Assembly (NCBI GenBank): GCA_022266195.1
Contig: WHVY01000003.1
Span: forward strand, 5,952,001-6,016,000
Direction of reading: 5' to 3'
Source of the DNA: Tetranychus cinnabarinus
Lineage: Eukaryota; Arthropoda; Arachnida; Trombidiformes; Tetranychidae
Length of the DNA stretch: 64,000 nt
Shown: positions 46,291-60,911 of the stretch, one piece after another
Numbering within the stretch: position 1 is the first letter of the stretch
How the letters are laid out: each line of letters opens with the position of its first letter
Notes under the pieces: generated by a model
What the model was told of the DNA's origin: nothing
The model's input: the letters and a program-made list of their open reading frames with translations, nothing else
Databases searched by the model: none
Program-made: the position numbers and the translations under genes

Positions 46291-49200
46291 TTACTGACAA
46301 AAATGTCATTCAAAAAACACTCTTCTCAACCATTTTTTCCTGACTATCCAAGTAATCAAGTTTTAATATAACCTGATAGCGATGAGTTTAATAAAATCAC
46401 TGTAAACTGTAATTAGTTTCTAGTTTGTCCGATAGATGCCAGCATTGCATTCATTACAAAGTGAATGATTTTGATTTATAAAATTAAATCAAATCTAACT
46501 TTTCAGGGAAATCGATGAATGACTGAACCAGTTAGTCTGGTTAACTTTGATTGACTTGAATATACACGAGTTATAAGGATGGAAAACTAATAAAGATTCA
46601 GCTCGAATAAACTGAATCCAAAAATTCTGGACTAATCATGCAATTGGTAATTCATTGTAAAGCAAATATTTACTTTGAATATCCAGCCATCACATCTAGA
46701 ATTTAAATTTCATCAAAGGTAATGTTCAATGAAGCAATGTTACCCAGGAGAAATTCAGTTCATTGATTTCAAAAAGGTAATGTTTAATGAAATGGAGCAG
46801 TAAATAATGCAATGATATCAACACGAACAATCTCAAGTCAGTTGACCAATATGATTGACCAATAGAAAACGATATTAAAAGGAAAGAAAATGAAATGTTC
46901 ATTTCGTGCTGTGGACTAGTCCTCAAGGCGGAACTGCAAAAGTGATTTATTATCATTATAAATTGATGATAACTTGAAGAAGAGTCCAGCAAGAAACTGA
47001 CCCGACAGAATATTGAAGCATTTTCTTTGATAAAAGTGTACAAACACTGTAACTGGTGCAGACAGGGAAAAAGATGATGACAAAGATGAAATATAAAATT
47101 ATAAAGACAAGGAAGGGAAGGAAGAGCAAAAAAGAGCCCAAAAAACATATTAGATAACCAAGTTATAACTGAAGCTAAAATGATGATTATAACATTGAAG
47201 ATGATTACTCAGTGTTGTGTAAAAAGATTTACTAATAATATTAACAATAATGTAACATTGAGGCTGAAAAAGAAACAGAGTCTCAACATTTAATCCTATT
47301 GGGAGGAATAATCATCTTCATCTTCATCATCAACCCAATTTTCATCATATTTTTAGACTCAACACTTGAAGCAAACAAAACCCTTCACCCATTCATACTG
47401 AGGTTAACATTGAAATGACTAACCAATAATCAGAACTCTAAGAATTCAATTTCAACCCAAAAACAAGATTCTGCGACAATCCAGTAAAAGTACAAAATTA
47501 AGATTCTTAGCCATTGAAATGATCATCCGACTTGTCAAAGTCAAGTCGCAATCAGCTTCGAGTAAAATTTCATTCCAAGTGCAAAGCTTACATGCGACAA
47601 TTGAGATTCATCTTTTACAATAAAATTGCAAAACAAATGACAATTTCAGTTTCAATCAACTTTTCAATGTAATTTCAAAGTTAATTTCCAGTCGAAGCCA
47701 TTAAAGATTGTTCAACTCTGTTTTATAAATGAGTCGAGATTGCATGAAAACCAAAAATAATGTCAAAATGGATCAAAGTTTATGAGATTATAAATTGTGA
47801 TCAAATTGTCATCGAAACTTGAAACAAGAAATAAAAACATTTCTTTTTGTTACTCTTCATTTTATCGCAACATTATCATTGTCTTAGTCTTTCAAACGGA
47901 GATAAAAATGAGTTGAAATGGCGAAGAGGATAAGATATTAAGATGAATATGGTTCAAGCTAAATGCGGAAAAAGGTTAAAAATTGAAAAGAGGAAAGAAG
48001 AAAATATTAGCTGAAAGTATCGCAAAATGAAATTAAACAAACTCCCAGCAGATTAAACGAGAAGTTAGTTTGTTATTTACAATAACAAATAATAATCTTT
48101 CTCCATCAAATTTCAACAATGTTTCATCCCATTGTGAAAATAATATCAATAATAATAAAAAATAACAATGACACTTGAGCCCTAGAACTGAAAAAATGGC
48201 AAAAAAGTAAAGAATGAACAAAAAAGAGTCAAAATTCAATTCATTTTGCAAGCAACTTATCACCAACAATGGAATCATTAATGTGATTATTATTACAATT
48301 ATCATCATCTTTACCATTAAACTAAATGTTGAACTTGGAATAACAATTGAAACCAAATTCTTGAAGGGTTAACTTGATTATCAACTGGGAGTGAAGTCAA
48401 AGGTTATTGATTACTATTGCTTTTGTTGGTAAAGGAAAGTTACAAGAAAACAAAATAGATTGAGTTTAAGATTATTTTACAACTTGAAAGATGAAAGAAT
48501 TTTCAGAAAGAAAAGATTCAGATTCTGAGAAAGGAAAAGTTTTTCCTGATCAATGAAACAGTTACTGAAACTTGAAAAGTATTCACATTTCAAAGGTTGT
48601 TGTTTAATCATTAAAAAAGGTTCAATTGTGTTTGAAGTTGCAAAAGGAGGACAAAAAGAGTATCAATCAAATTAATTTTGAAAAAAAGTAAATTTCTCTT
48701 GAGATGAATTAATAATAAAAGTTGAACATTTCAGGGTAAAGAGAAGTTCAATTAATAACTGAAATTGTCTTTAACTTGATATCGACTGTTGAGTAAATAC
48801 AAATGATGAGAAAAGTGAAGTTGATGATAAAATGCTGACAGAGTAAAGTTCATCAAATTGTTCATATTTTCTGACTTTTTTTTCTGGTCTATTCTCCGTT
48901 CATGATGGCAATCTGGATGTGATGTGAATTTTTGTTCAACTTTTTCCTTCCTTTACTCATCTGATCAGCATCTTTGTTTCCCTTGTAAATGCAATGTTAA
49001 TAATATTCCTTGCCATGCTTTCCCTGAAACCTTCCCTGATAATGGAACGATAACAGATGGAAAAAGGTCAAATAAAGTTATCAACTGTAAAGGTGCAACT
49101 ATCAATGAATATCAAGTCGAGTTTCAACTTTTCCAGTTATAATGAAAGAAAACAAATTGAACAAAAAAAGATTTCACCATGAAACTGAATAAATATTTTC

Positions 49201-52200
49201 CATCAAAAAAGGAAAAGAAAGAAAATTTCGATGAAAAAATCTGGATTGGAAACAATTAATGATGAATGAAGACGGAAACTGAAATGTTATTTTTGGGTGA
49301 AAAATGATTCTCTTTCAGAGCCAAAATGATCATCTTTTTTGGTTCCACTTTTTGGTGTTTACGGAAACGGATGACAATCAAGTGGTAAGACAATTAAAGA
49401 TGGATGATTAAAGGATGATGAGGAAGGAAGATGTGGTTGATGGAGAGAAAGGAAAAAGGCTGTTGTTGCGTTTTTCCCTGAAAATTGATATTAAGTGAAT
49501 AAAAGTGTGTCTATTGGGTTGAACAGTAAGTGAAACCAGTGATGTGATGGTCATGAAGAGGAATCATTTTTCCGTTAACGGGTCTTCATTCCAGGCCATT
49601 AATTTAATCATTTCAATTGAGCAGAAGAAATGATGTAAAAATTGTAATTCTGGCCAACAATGGAAATTAATGTTCACAGAAAAGTCGCCGAGAACAGAAA
49701 AATGGTCAACTTATTGGGACATTATTTTGTTTCCTTGTTCCCTTGTTATTCCTCATCTTTTACCTCCTCCCTTCCATCATCCTTATCCTAATCATGATCA
49801 TCACTCTCCTCTACAATAGGCTCAATGGTCGGATATGTTGCCCATCCGTGTTGCCCTTTTCATTGAAAAGTGTGAGTCAAAAGAGTCAAAGTGAAAAGCA
49901 ATATTATTTATGTATCAAGATGGTGATGATAAAAAGATGTATGTGATGATATTAGGGGAAGACTTGAAATGTAACCATTCAATGCTACATCATTATTATC
50001 CATCCCTACAGCCACATCTAATCATATCTATCTTCCTCCTTCTTGTTTATCTTCATCATCACCAGTAAACTTTCAAGAGTCAACGTGTTCTCATCCAGCC
50101 AAACATATTACATCTTTTCAGTGTGAAAAACAGGGAAAAAACATTTTCTTTGGTTGACTCATCTTCTTAAATCAATTAGTCACCCCATCAAGGCAAACGC
50201 TTCACCATATTTTTCATCTTTATCCTCATCTTTATCTTCATCTTCGCCCATCTAATCGTACTTACAGATTTTAATATAAATTCCCTTTGTTATTCACTTT
50301 GCCTCAACCTTCATTCAAACCATACGTTTTCAGCCTTCAACATTGAGATTGAGTTTAGAGAAATGAAAATCAGAAACAATGTCAACCCTGAATTATCCTA
50401 TTAATCTGTTGATTAATTGACTTGAAAATGGGATAAAACATTTCATTCCACTTGAGTATTCAAGTCTAAAGTCGTTTTCAATTGAAATTTCCAATCAAAC
50501 ATAAGTTTAAATGATTATAAAAGCGTGTTTGCCATCAATTAATTTAACCTTTCAAATTGCTGGTAACATTGAAATCTCGAGAGATTTTTGTTCTTCTTCT
50601 TCTTCTCAAAGACTAATGAAACAATTGTAAAAAAAAGGCGAATCAATTAATTCGTCTAATCCAATTGATTAATGGTTAGAATCAAGTTGAGACAATTTAA
50701 AGAAGCAAATGTTTGTTTCTCAATTTAAATTAGAAGCAAAATGAAACGCAAAAAGGTAAACCAATAAGTTGATCATTGAAGTTACATAAATAAATAATGT
50801 TTAGTTTCCCATGTTGATAACATTTCCATCAGATGAATATCAACATTATCAATACATGGCCAATATTTTCAATATCAATGGACAATTTAATACACAATTC
50901 AAGGCACAATTCGCGGAACAATTGAAAGCACAATCCAATGTTAATCATCTGAAAATATCTCACCATTTCTTGCAAGCAACACCCTTCAACTTTTATCATC
51001 ATCATCATTACCATTTGTGGTATTGTTAAAATGGTCAATAAGCATTGACTTTAATGTCCCTTGCAGTTGACTTCAGCATTTATATCTTCATCATCATCTT
51101 TTCTTCTTCAATTTAAGCTTCTAAGAATGTTTTTTTTCTCATCATCATAAAGTAATATGAACAAATGTGTGTCTAACAGCAATATTTTGCCTTCAAACAA
51201 GAAAAAAAAGAGAAGATGAAAAAGCACAATATTTTTGAAAAACTGTGTAAGGTGTAATGTGTCACGCCAAGGCGAAATGATCCCTGAAAGGGTGAGATAT
51301 AAATAAGAAAATGATGAACATTTTCATGATAAACTTGAACATCTCATCTTTAAATCATCTTAAGAGGTAAACAGCCATTGAGACTCAATTTAAAAGGGAA
51401 AATCTAATGTCTCGAATCATCTAGATTCAGTTGGAACAGAAGACAATCAACATTTTCCATTGGCTGTTGACATCAAGAGCTACAATAAACTTGTAAATCA
51501 ATGGAAAACCTTTTTCCATCGATTCCAAGAATCAATTTAACCATTTATTATCTCAAAGCAACTTCAAACCAATCTCATGATAATCTGGGAATTTATCATT
51601 CCTCTTGAAGAACCAGAAGTATCTTAAATTTCAGGAAATGCCGAGTAAAAATATTCCTAATAACTTTACCAAATAAAGTTCACTTCATTTCCCTTTCCTT
51701 TTCAAATTAACATGAAGCAAAATGAATGAAAAGATGAAGTAAAAACGTTGAAAGTCAAAAACCCAAAATCTCAACCCAAATGATAATTTGACAAAAAGAC
51801 AAATCGAGACAAAATTATTTTTCCAACAACTTTTTTTTTCAATATTAACTGCATTATAATCACAGTGATTATTACAGTTATTATCATCATTATTACCATC
51901 TTTTTTTTCCTCCTCACAGAGTAATTCATGTTTATATCTTTTCCCCTGCAATTTGCCTCAACTGTGACCCAACTGGAATAACATTTAACCACATTAATTC
52001 ACTTTTTTTTGAATAACCATTATCTCGATTCAAGTGTGTTCCTGTTCAAATCTGTTGTTGACATAAAGATGAATACCTATACACATTGCCAGTCATCATC
52101 ATTATCAGCCTCATTTTATCCGCATCTTTTCCTCTTCCTTCAATAATAAGACAATTAAATGGATTTACGGGTTTTCCCTTTTACTTTTTTCTCTCCCTTC

Positions 52201-55200
52201 AATTCAAGTCACTTTGCATGTGACAAGAGTTGACAACAAATCTTAAGCCAACTCAACCAATTTATCAAGCAATTCAATTCAATTTTTTTTGCCTTCTTCA
52301 ACATCTTCTGTGGGATTGAGATAACATGGTCAAGGGAATGATGAATGTCAAATAAGCTCAAGTCAACCATTTTTGCCTCTTTTGCATCACAAAAAATATC
52401 AACCTCAGAAAAAGAGAAGAAAATTTCACCAACAGAAAAAGTCAAAAAAATCAAAGGAAATGAAATGAAGAAAAGGTGAAATCTGAAGATAAAAATGAAG
52501 GGAAAAAAGGTTACATTTGCATGATGATGGAACAAAAAAGGTTTACAATTTTATTCATTTTATTTCTTCTTCATTACCTGTCTGATTTCAAGTCTCACTT
52601 TCTGGAAAATGAAGAAATGGGAAAATCTGAAATGATAAGGTTTCAATTAGTTGAGTATAAAATATCAGTGTTTAGTTTCAATTGAACAACACCTTACAGG
52701 GTTTTTTGTTTCGCCTTTGATTGACAGTAACAAGAGAAATGTCATTCCTTGTAATAACAGCAATGATAATGATAATATTATTAGTGATAATATTATTATG
52801 ATTACCATTGAGATTGGACAAGATAAGTTATTAGTTTTGTTTTGTTGCCCATTGAGAGTCTAAAAGGTTAACAAAAAGTGTCAATAACAAGTATTGAACA
52901 CAACAGCTTTGCTCATCATTAGTAAAACAATTGATCTGATCAATTATCTTGAAATAGCCACCGATAGAAGCTTATTTTGTTTTTTTGTTTTGTTTCATTT
53001 CCAGGATATTTTCGTCTTCTTCTTCTCATTCAATCTTATGTCATTACATTAAATGATTGGTATAACAATGGTGATCCTCATCATGATGATTGTAATGAAA
53101 AGAAAAGCTTTTGCCAAATTGTATTTGTCAAGCAACCTTTCAATGGGTGATGAGCAATTTAAAAACAATGTTCATGTTGACGATGAAAATGTTTCAATTG
53201 TCTTCGATTGTTACTATCTGATTGTTTATCAAAGTCAATTTGCTTCCATTTTATTGCTTTAAACGAACTCTTTATCTTCTTTTACCATTTCAAACGAATC
53301 TCTCTCTGATCAATAATTTGATCAACCTTTCAATTGAATTTTTCATTTTCTTCAATCTGTTGATTCTCAGGATTATACAATAGTTGAAATGGATTTACAT
53401 TTCAAACCTTTTTAAGGTATTTTAACCATTTCAGTATTCAATTTACATTCATTGATTGAAGTAGCAAAATCAATAATATTAAAGACTGTCAAGGGTTAAA
53501 ATGGTTGAAACACTTTAGTTACATTTCCCATTGGAATGGAAATGAAAATATCCACAGAGATTGGGAAGGTTAAATGATGCTGGTGAAGATTCAGGATCAT
53601 GATGATAATGATGATGATTGGAGGGCAGCAAAGGTGAGAAGTGAAATTGAATATGGAATCAGGTAAATAAAAATTGGTAAAGATTGGTTAACAATCGAGT
53701 TGATCGAGTGGAAAGTTAATAACAAATGTATTATGTATTACAATGTAATGCATTATTGTATATTATTAATTGGAAAGAGGTAAGGAACAATAACAATTTT
53801 ATCTTCAACATTGTAAACCATTTTGCCATGAAATTGGTATAATAAATGAACCAGCTGAGGAACAAGGTTCAACATTAAGAGACTTCATTTGTCAGCTCTG
53901 GAGAAAATAGCTTTCTGTGATTTGTTGAGCTTTTGTTTTACTTTTCTCTCCTTTCCTTGACTTCCAATATTTTTGGGTTCATCATTTTTCTTCTCATGGT
54001 TCATTAACATTGTTAACACACTAACACCTTAACAGTCTTGGTATTAAATATATTGTATCATTATATTTGCTTTTATTGCAAATTATTCATAATAACAATT
54101 TGTTGGAATGTAAATGTTAATTGTTGCCTTGATTTCCTTCTCTCGATTTTTTGATGAAAATGGGTTTGATCGGATGAAAGAGTTGACTCTGGTGAAGAGT
54201 AAATCAGTTTTTTACACTTTCACTTAATGTCTACCATCAAATTTATGGTTCACTGAATCTGATTGAAATGATTGAATTTAGAATGAAAAATAAACTTGTA
54301 TTCATGGATGTGCAGTGAAAAAGACAAACATTATTTAGGTTTTGCACTTTATCCATTGGTTAAAGGTAACCCAAAAAGGATCACTCGATGGTTATTACTT
54401 CATCTTTGATCAACTTCCATTATCCAGTATATAAGTGGGTAAAAAATGAGGTAAAGCTTCAGTTGAATTCATAGTTGAGCCACTTTTTTTTGCAGTCCTC
54501 CTCATCATTATCATCATCACTTGACTCTTTGACAACGTCATTTTTCTTCCTCTTTTCCTTCGTTGCCGTCCACCTCCTCCTACTTCATTTTACCATCTTG
54601 TATACTTTAATCTTCACTCTTTTCCTCCTTTTTGGTTTCCAATAATTTTGCTATTAGTTTGAACAATTTCCCTTAGGGTTGGTTGAAGGTTTGCTTCTGT
54701 CCATGTTGTTTCAGTTATTTTTTTGCTTTGAAAAAAGGTGTGCGTTGAAATAGTGAATTGTGGTGAAAATCAGATGACCTAGGTTGTGGTTGAAAAGGAA
54801 AAAATATCATGTTAGTGATGATTAAAAACAGGTAAACTTGTCATGATCAACATCATTTGTGGCCTCATTCTCATTGATTATCATCACAGGGGAAACAAGA
54901 TGAACAAGCAATATTACCTTTCTCATTAAGCTTTCTCTCTTGTTCTCTTCCCGTTCATCTTTTTTTCAAGTAATCTATCCAATGTCAAATGATTTAGATT
55001 AATGAAATGAAAATATATAATCTAGAGTGGAGATGAATAAAAAAACCAAGGCACCAAGAGGCAACATCAAATGCCAAAGGCGATCGCAGCAATGACCAGC
55101 TGATTGATACCATGTAACAACAGGAACATTGGTAAATGACTGATATTTAGCTTTGATAAAGATGTTTTATTCAATTTTATAATATTAATGTTACCATGTT

Positions 55201-58200
55201 TCCCTGATCAGTTGATTGATACCCTTTAATATATATCAAATGGCAACACAGAAGAAAGTAAAAACAGGTACAAGTATCAGAAGATGAGAGAGAAAAATCA
55301 CATCAAAATTTGGTTGACAGTTAATTGAGAGGCCATTTTGGTGAAAAGAAGATCTAAAGGAGAAGAAAAGGAAGAAAAAAAAGAAAATTATTAACAAATG
55401 GAAGACTGATGACAAAATATTGACAATATCGTAATGAAATGAAAGTCCAACCAACCATTATATCCTTCAATTGAACATCTAATCGTATCAATACATGTCT
55501 TCAAATTAAAAGTTATCCCAATTGAGCATCCAAACATTTCACCACTGCCTGAATAATATCAACTAAGACTTTTAGAAAAGTAGAATAAGATAGAAACACA
55601 ATTAAAAATTCAATTAGAACGAGTTGGTGGCATTAAAATTAAAGAAATTGAAAATTAACGGAATTTTAACAATGTTTGATTATTAGAACATGAAATACTC
55701 AATAGATGGAGCAACGGTAACTTTAAGTTGTACTTTTGAAAAAGGCGTTTGTTATAAAATTTTAAATAAAATTCCTGTTCATTGCTTTTCATTTAGCTAA
55801 TTAATAATAGTTGAACTATTTAAATCAATAAGATGAAATCTGATCAATTTTATCAATCTAGATCAAAGTAAGTATAATTTCAATTTCAAATCATTTCCTA
55901 AGAGTAAGAAAAAAAAGCTAAAGATGGTTAACCTTATACACTTTGTTTACCCATTACTTTCCAAGTGCTTCTCGATTGTTTCTCAAAACCAAGATTCAAT
56001 TTCAAGGTTTCATTTATTATCTAATACATATTAATGAATGCATAATAAACATGTTAATTATGACAGTTGATTGGCAAGTTTAAGAAGCATGTTAAATATA
56101 TTATTTAAGTAGATAGAGTTAACCAAAGCTTTTATAATATATAATGTATGTATATTATAGACAGACACATACACACTCTTAATACAAGTCAAAGCTAATA
56201 ATCGAATTTTTTTGCCCTCTTAGATTAAACCAATTGAAAGGAACAAGAAAACCACCTTATTCACAATTAGTTCCAAGTGATTACTCCGTATTGTGCCAGA
56301 GGAAACTGGATAAACCATAAAGAATTAAGTTTTGCTACATTTTCTTTGTGCATAGAGAAGCAGCTTTAAACTGAAATCACATTCAAATTTTTAAAGATTA
56401 TGAAAGGTTCCATAAAGAAAACCAGATCACATAAAAACGAGGATAAAGTCTTGGAAATCTTAATCAATCGATGTACTAGAAGTTAATTTTCCATGGTTTA
56501 TTGGCACCAATTTGCAAAACTAATCACAGCTCAAAATATTATGGTCACCATAAAAAGGATCAAACCTGATGAAATGGATCAACGCAAGTCAAAATTTCAA
56601 TGTGAATGTAAAGAAAGCTCAATGGATGGTAAATTGAGAATGATTTGTACCAAAAGATGCATTTCATTTTGATGTATCCATTTTTACACCTTCAAATCCG
56701 ATAGCTGTACAGTATCATTTTCAAATTCATCATTTTATTGGTTTAAAGATATCTCCATGTTAACATTCATCTTTCCGATTCCATAATATTTGAACACAAT
56801 CTTTACCTATTCCCGTCATCATCATCATCATCTTATTTATCATCATGTTGATCATCATCTTTATGGTAGGCAACACATTCTTAACCCCAAACAAAACAAA
56901 AGGAAAGATTGAATGAAAAATGGTCTCCTTTATTTTTGAGATATTTTATAATATAAAATGTTTTATGTATTATGTATGTACCATTATCATTATAATATCA
57001 TGTATTCACAATATTCACTTTTACAACAATTCATCTTGAACTTTTATTCAACCTTAAAAGGCTCTCTCTATTGATAGCATTGCTGAGGAAAATGATGGTG
57101 ATGAAGAATAAGAATAAGAAGAAAAAGAAGCAAGAAAAGGCAAACTTCTTCAGATAACTTTTCCTTTCCTTACCTATTAGTTTTTTTCTTATTCAACTAT
57201 CATCAAGAGTCATTGGATATCGCCCCGAGAGAGGCTTTTTCAATATCATCTTCAAGACTCATTCTCTCTCTCCTTATAAACACTTTTTCCGCCTTTTCCT
57301 CTTTATTATCTTCACCTACTTCTTCATCTTCCTCTTTATCATCCCTTGTTCATCTTGTTTATACTTTATGAGCAATTTCAACTCATTTGATGGACCAATA
57401 GGCATCAATAAGCCTCATGAGATGCTCATATGAGACCAGTTTCTTGTTATTTTTATGTTTCTGTTGATCTTTTTTCTTCACTAGTACAAATATAATATAA
57501 ATATCGCACATTTACCTACCTACCTTTTATGTTTCCTGTTATACATATTTATAATCAACAATATTGACATATCTGACATTACAACCAGCCTGGCAATAAA
57601 GACATTAGGTGTAAAAACTGTCATCCAATGGCTACCATTTTAACAGCATAAAACACAATTGAATGGATAAAATTAAAAGTACAAAATATTCTCATTACCA
57701 GTGGGCAAGTTGTCCATTAAAACAGCCAAGTCTAAATAAAGGAATTGATTCAATTTAACCTGACAATCAAGCTTAACAAAAGAGATGAGAAAGCAAACAA
57801 AAAATGTCAAAAGCAAAAAAACAAGACAACAAAAAAAACAGCGAGAAAAGAGACTTTCTTTCAACAGCATTAATTACAATTCACGGCACAAATATTTTAA
57901 CTGCATTAACTATGATTGTCCCAATGTGATTAAATTGATGGTTTGATTAGTGGTTGAAATGAAACATAAAAAGCTAAGCTTGAATAAAGGTTAAATCATT
58001 TAACTTAAATGAGTATCAAATAATGAAAAAAAAGTATAAGGTTCATGTTGGGCGTGAGTTACTCCATCTTTGCCCTTCCAGTGAACTAAAGAGAGCCAAA
58101 TATAAACGCTGATGATGAATAATTCAATGAGTTGAAGATGAACAAGAAGAAAAGAAAGAGGGGAAAAAATCTTCTCTCTTTTTCTCTTCCAACAATTCAA

Positions 58201-60856
58201 ACTTTGTCTCCATTAATAATTCAATTCATGAATCATCTTCTTTTTTTGCCTTCTCCTTCTTTTGAATCTCCCCATGGAGATGATAAACTCAATGTTATTG
58301 TTCATTCCAGATTATTCAAATTACCTTACACACAATGAAAGAGAGGGCGAAAGTAAGTTAACAAGGAAGGACCCAAAAATACAAAAATCGCAATCCAATT
58401 TCCGGAGAATGAAGAAGAAGAGAAAAAAGTTTCTCCTTTTTTTCGCTTGTCAAAAGTTTAACAGGAATCATCATTATTATCATCATCAGCATCATCCAGT
58501 AAGCAAGTAAACATCAGCTTGATTGATGCATCATCTAGTTTCAACTTGTTACTTGCACTTTGACTTGATCACTTATTACAGAAAGCATATTTACTTTGAT
58601 ACAAAAATATTAACAACAAGAAAACAAAACAAATCAGCAAAAGTTCCATAATTGACCATGCAGTTCACATCATCAAATCAGATTATCATGATAACTGGTG
58701 ATAACAAATTATTTACGGGATTAATCCAGAAACAATGAGCAAATTCAACAATAAATTTCAAATTGACTCGATTAAGTCTTCAAACCAAATCAGTATTGAC
58801 AAACCTGAAGTCAAAGGCGATAACTTTGATTCCAGTCTAGTCTTTAGACTTTACTTCAAAATATTCCTGAGTTAACCAGATACGAATATCTTGGTCAGAT
58901 CAAAGTCAAGAATCGAAGCCGAAAAGATGGTCATTCCCTTGGACTAACAGACTTGGAACAGTCTTCGGTCACAAAATGAAACCCAAGTCAGAATTTGATC
59001 CTAAAAAGATTTGTGCAGGAACCCAAGAAAATGGCATCATAAGAACTTTGGAAACCTTCATGAAAATTGATGGATAAATGTGAATGTCATCTTCAATGTT
59101 GCTATCAATTTCACGTTTACATGAAACATCACGCTACCATTGAATATGATGAAAACTGTAAAACCCAATTTCCATTCATTTCTCATTCCATTCATTGCAC
59201 TGATTGAAATTATTATTGTCTTTGATTGGAACATTTTTATCCAGTAAATGTTTCCATTTTCATGTGTATTTATGTATACAGACCAATATCCGGTCAATCA
59301 GTTTCTCCGTATTTCTCTCTTCATCATCATTTCCATTCAACTTTTTTTATTCTCATTTCATCTTCTTCTTTTTTACTCTCCTTTTCTTATTCAACAGAAC
59401 CGGAACTTATACAATAGGCTTGTCCTTATGGAACCGGAAAGTCAGGGTAAAAAGCTTTTGGTGGACGATTTTTTTGCCTCAACTCTTGTTATCCTTTCCT
59501 TCATCCTCTTCATCATCCCAGATGTTGAACTCTCATCAATCTTGCATCCATCAATGGGTCAAAAAAAGTGTTTACTGTTATTGGTCAAAGGGTTTATCAT
59601 TCAAGTTGAACCCTATCATTGTGAATTACAGGAGAGAGAGGAAAAAGAACAGAATAAAACTGTCAGATTTTTTCATTCCTCAGATTATTTTGCTTTCATT
59701 TTGAGTTATTTCTCTCAATAATAGATTGCTATTAATAACTCATAGTGAATGATCAATCTGTTTGAAAAAGACTAACGAATAATCACAAAAATGTCACTTT
59801 GATGTTACAATGAAACTGTTTAATTAAAGTCAAAATAATCAAAATACTCTGCCACTGAAATCAAATATCAATGAAACAGTAAATAACAAAAAAAAGTTTT
59901 CTTAAAGACTCAAGTCAACTGTCGATGTAACTCAATCTGAAAAGATATTGAATAGCAAATATTGAAATGCTTTGCTCAAATCAACTGAATGGCTTGAGGA
60001 ACAATTATCAGAATTCAGTAAATTCTTGTATAAAAATCACTTTTTGCAAATCAAGATTTTCCTTTTATTTTGTATTCAAAGTGTTGCTGAAATTATCATA
60101 AGTTTAATCTCTCAAAATGGTTATCAGAAACTTTTAAATTTCTTGGTGTTTTTGGCCATTCATTTGAAACTCATTCTTTGAGAAAAAGATGCCGATGGAA
60201 ATTGGGAAAAATTTTGATTGAATTTCGATTTGTGTTCAACTTTTCAATGATAATTTTGCATGAGATTGTTTCATTGGATTGAACATTTTTGGTTGCAAGT
60301 TGATTAGTTTGGATAAAGTTAGTTGCATTGTTTATGGTTGAAAGGGTTGAGTAAATGATACAAATGATGATGGAATGAACATGGAATTTGGAAATTTTCC
60401 TTTGTTATTGGAATCAGAGATTGTTTTCTGATTCACTATTATCCAGGAAAAAGTTTCTTCTCTTTATTTTTCATGTGATTTTTGATGGATAATCCTTTAT
60501 TCAGAAGAAGATAAAAATGATTCTCAAGACTAAGGTTGCTGAAATGGTTGCTCAAAGTAAAACTTGATTCTCAGTTGAGGAGAGAACAAATTATTTGCTT
60601 GAAAAGATTCTGATTCTGATTGATGGTTTCTCCTGACATCATGATAAGCCAGAAGTGAAACTGAAGAAGCTCAAGATTAAGATGAAGATGAAAATGGGAA
60701 CAAGTTGCATGATGAAAGAAAAAGGATAAAAGATGAAGAGAAAAGATAATTTTATAGCCAAAGGAAGAGCACAAGAAAAGTGATAGTGATGATGATAAAT
60801 GCTGAGAGATGATAAGGGAAACTCGGTGGACCTTTTAACTCTTTCATGGAATGTCT

Positions 60857-60911
60857 TTTCCAATGAATTTCCAATGAATTTCCAATGAATTTCCAATGAA
60901 TTTCCAATGAA
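60857..60911. repeat. 11-bp tandem repeat, five copies
   Basis: The unit CCAATGAATTT is repeated five times with CC at 60860, 60871, 60882, 60893 and 60904, without mismatch in the core. It is a minisatellite-like array. A minus-strand frame over it spells a repeated Ile-Gly-Asn-Ser/His-Trp-Lys pattern but has no other coding support. Confidence 0.9.

Noticed and set aside
55095..55225. Near-repeat of a CTGATTGATACC block
   Set aside because: Two imperfect short matches about 115 bp apart with no further structure; likely chance in low-complexity DNA.
59204..59721. Overlapping frames of 166 and 157 codons
   Set aside because: Phe/Ser/His/Ile-rich in two frames at once, which indicates repeat-driven composition rather than coding.
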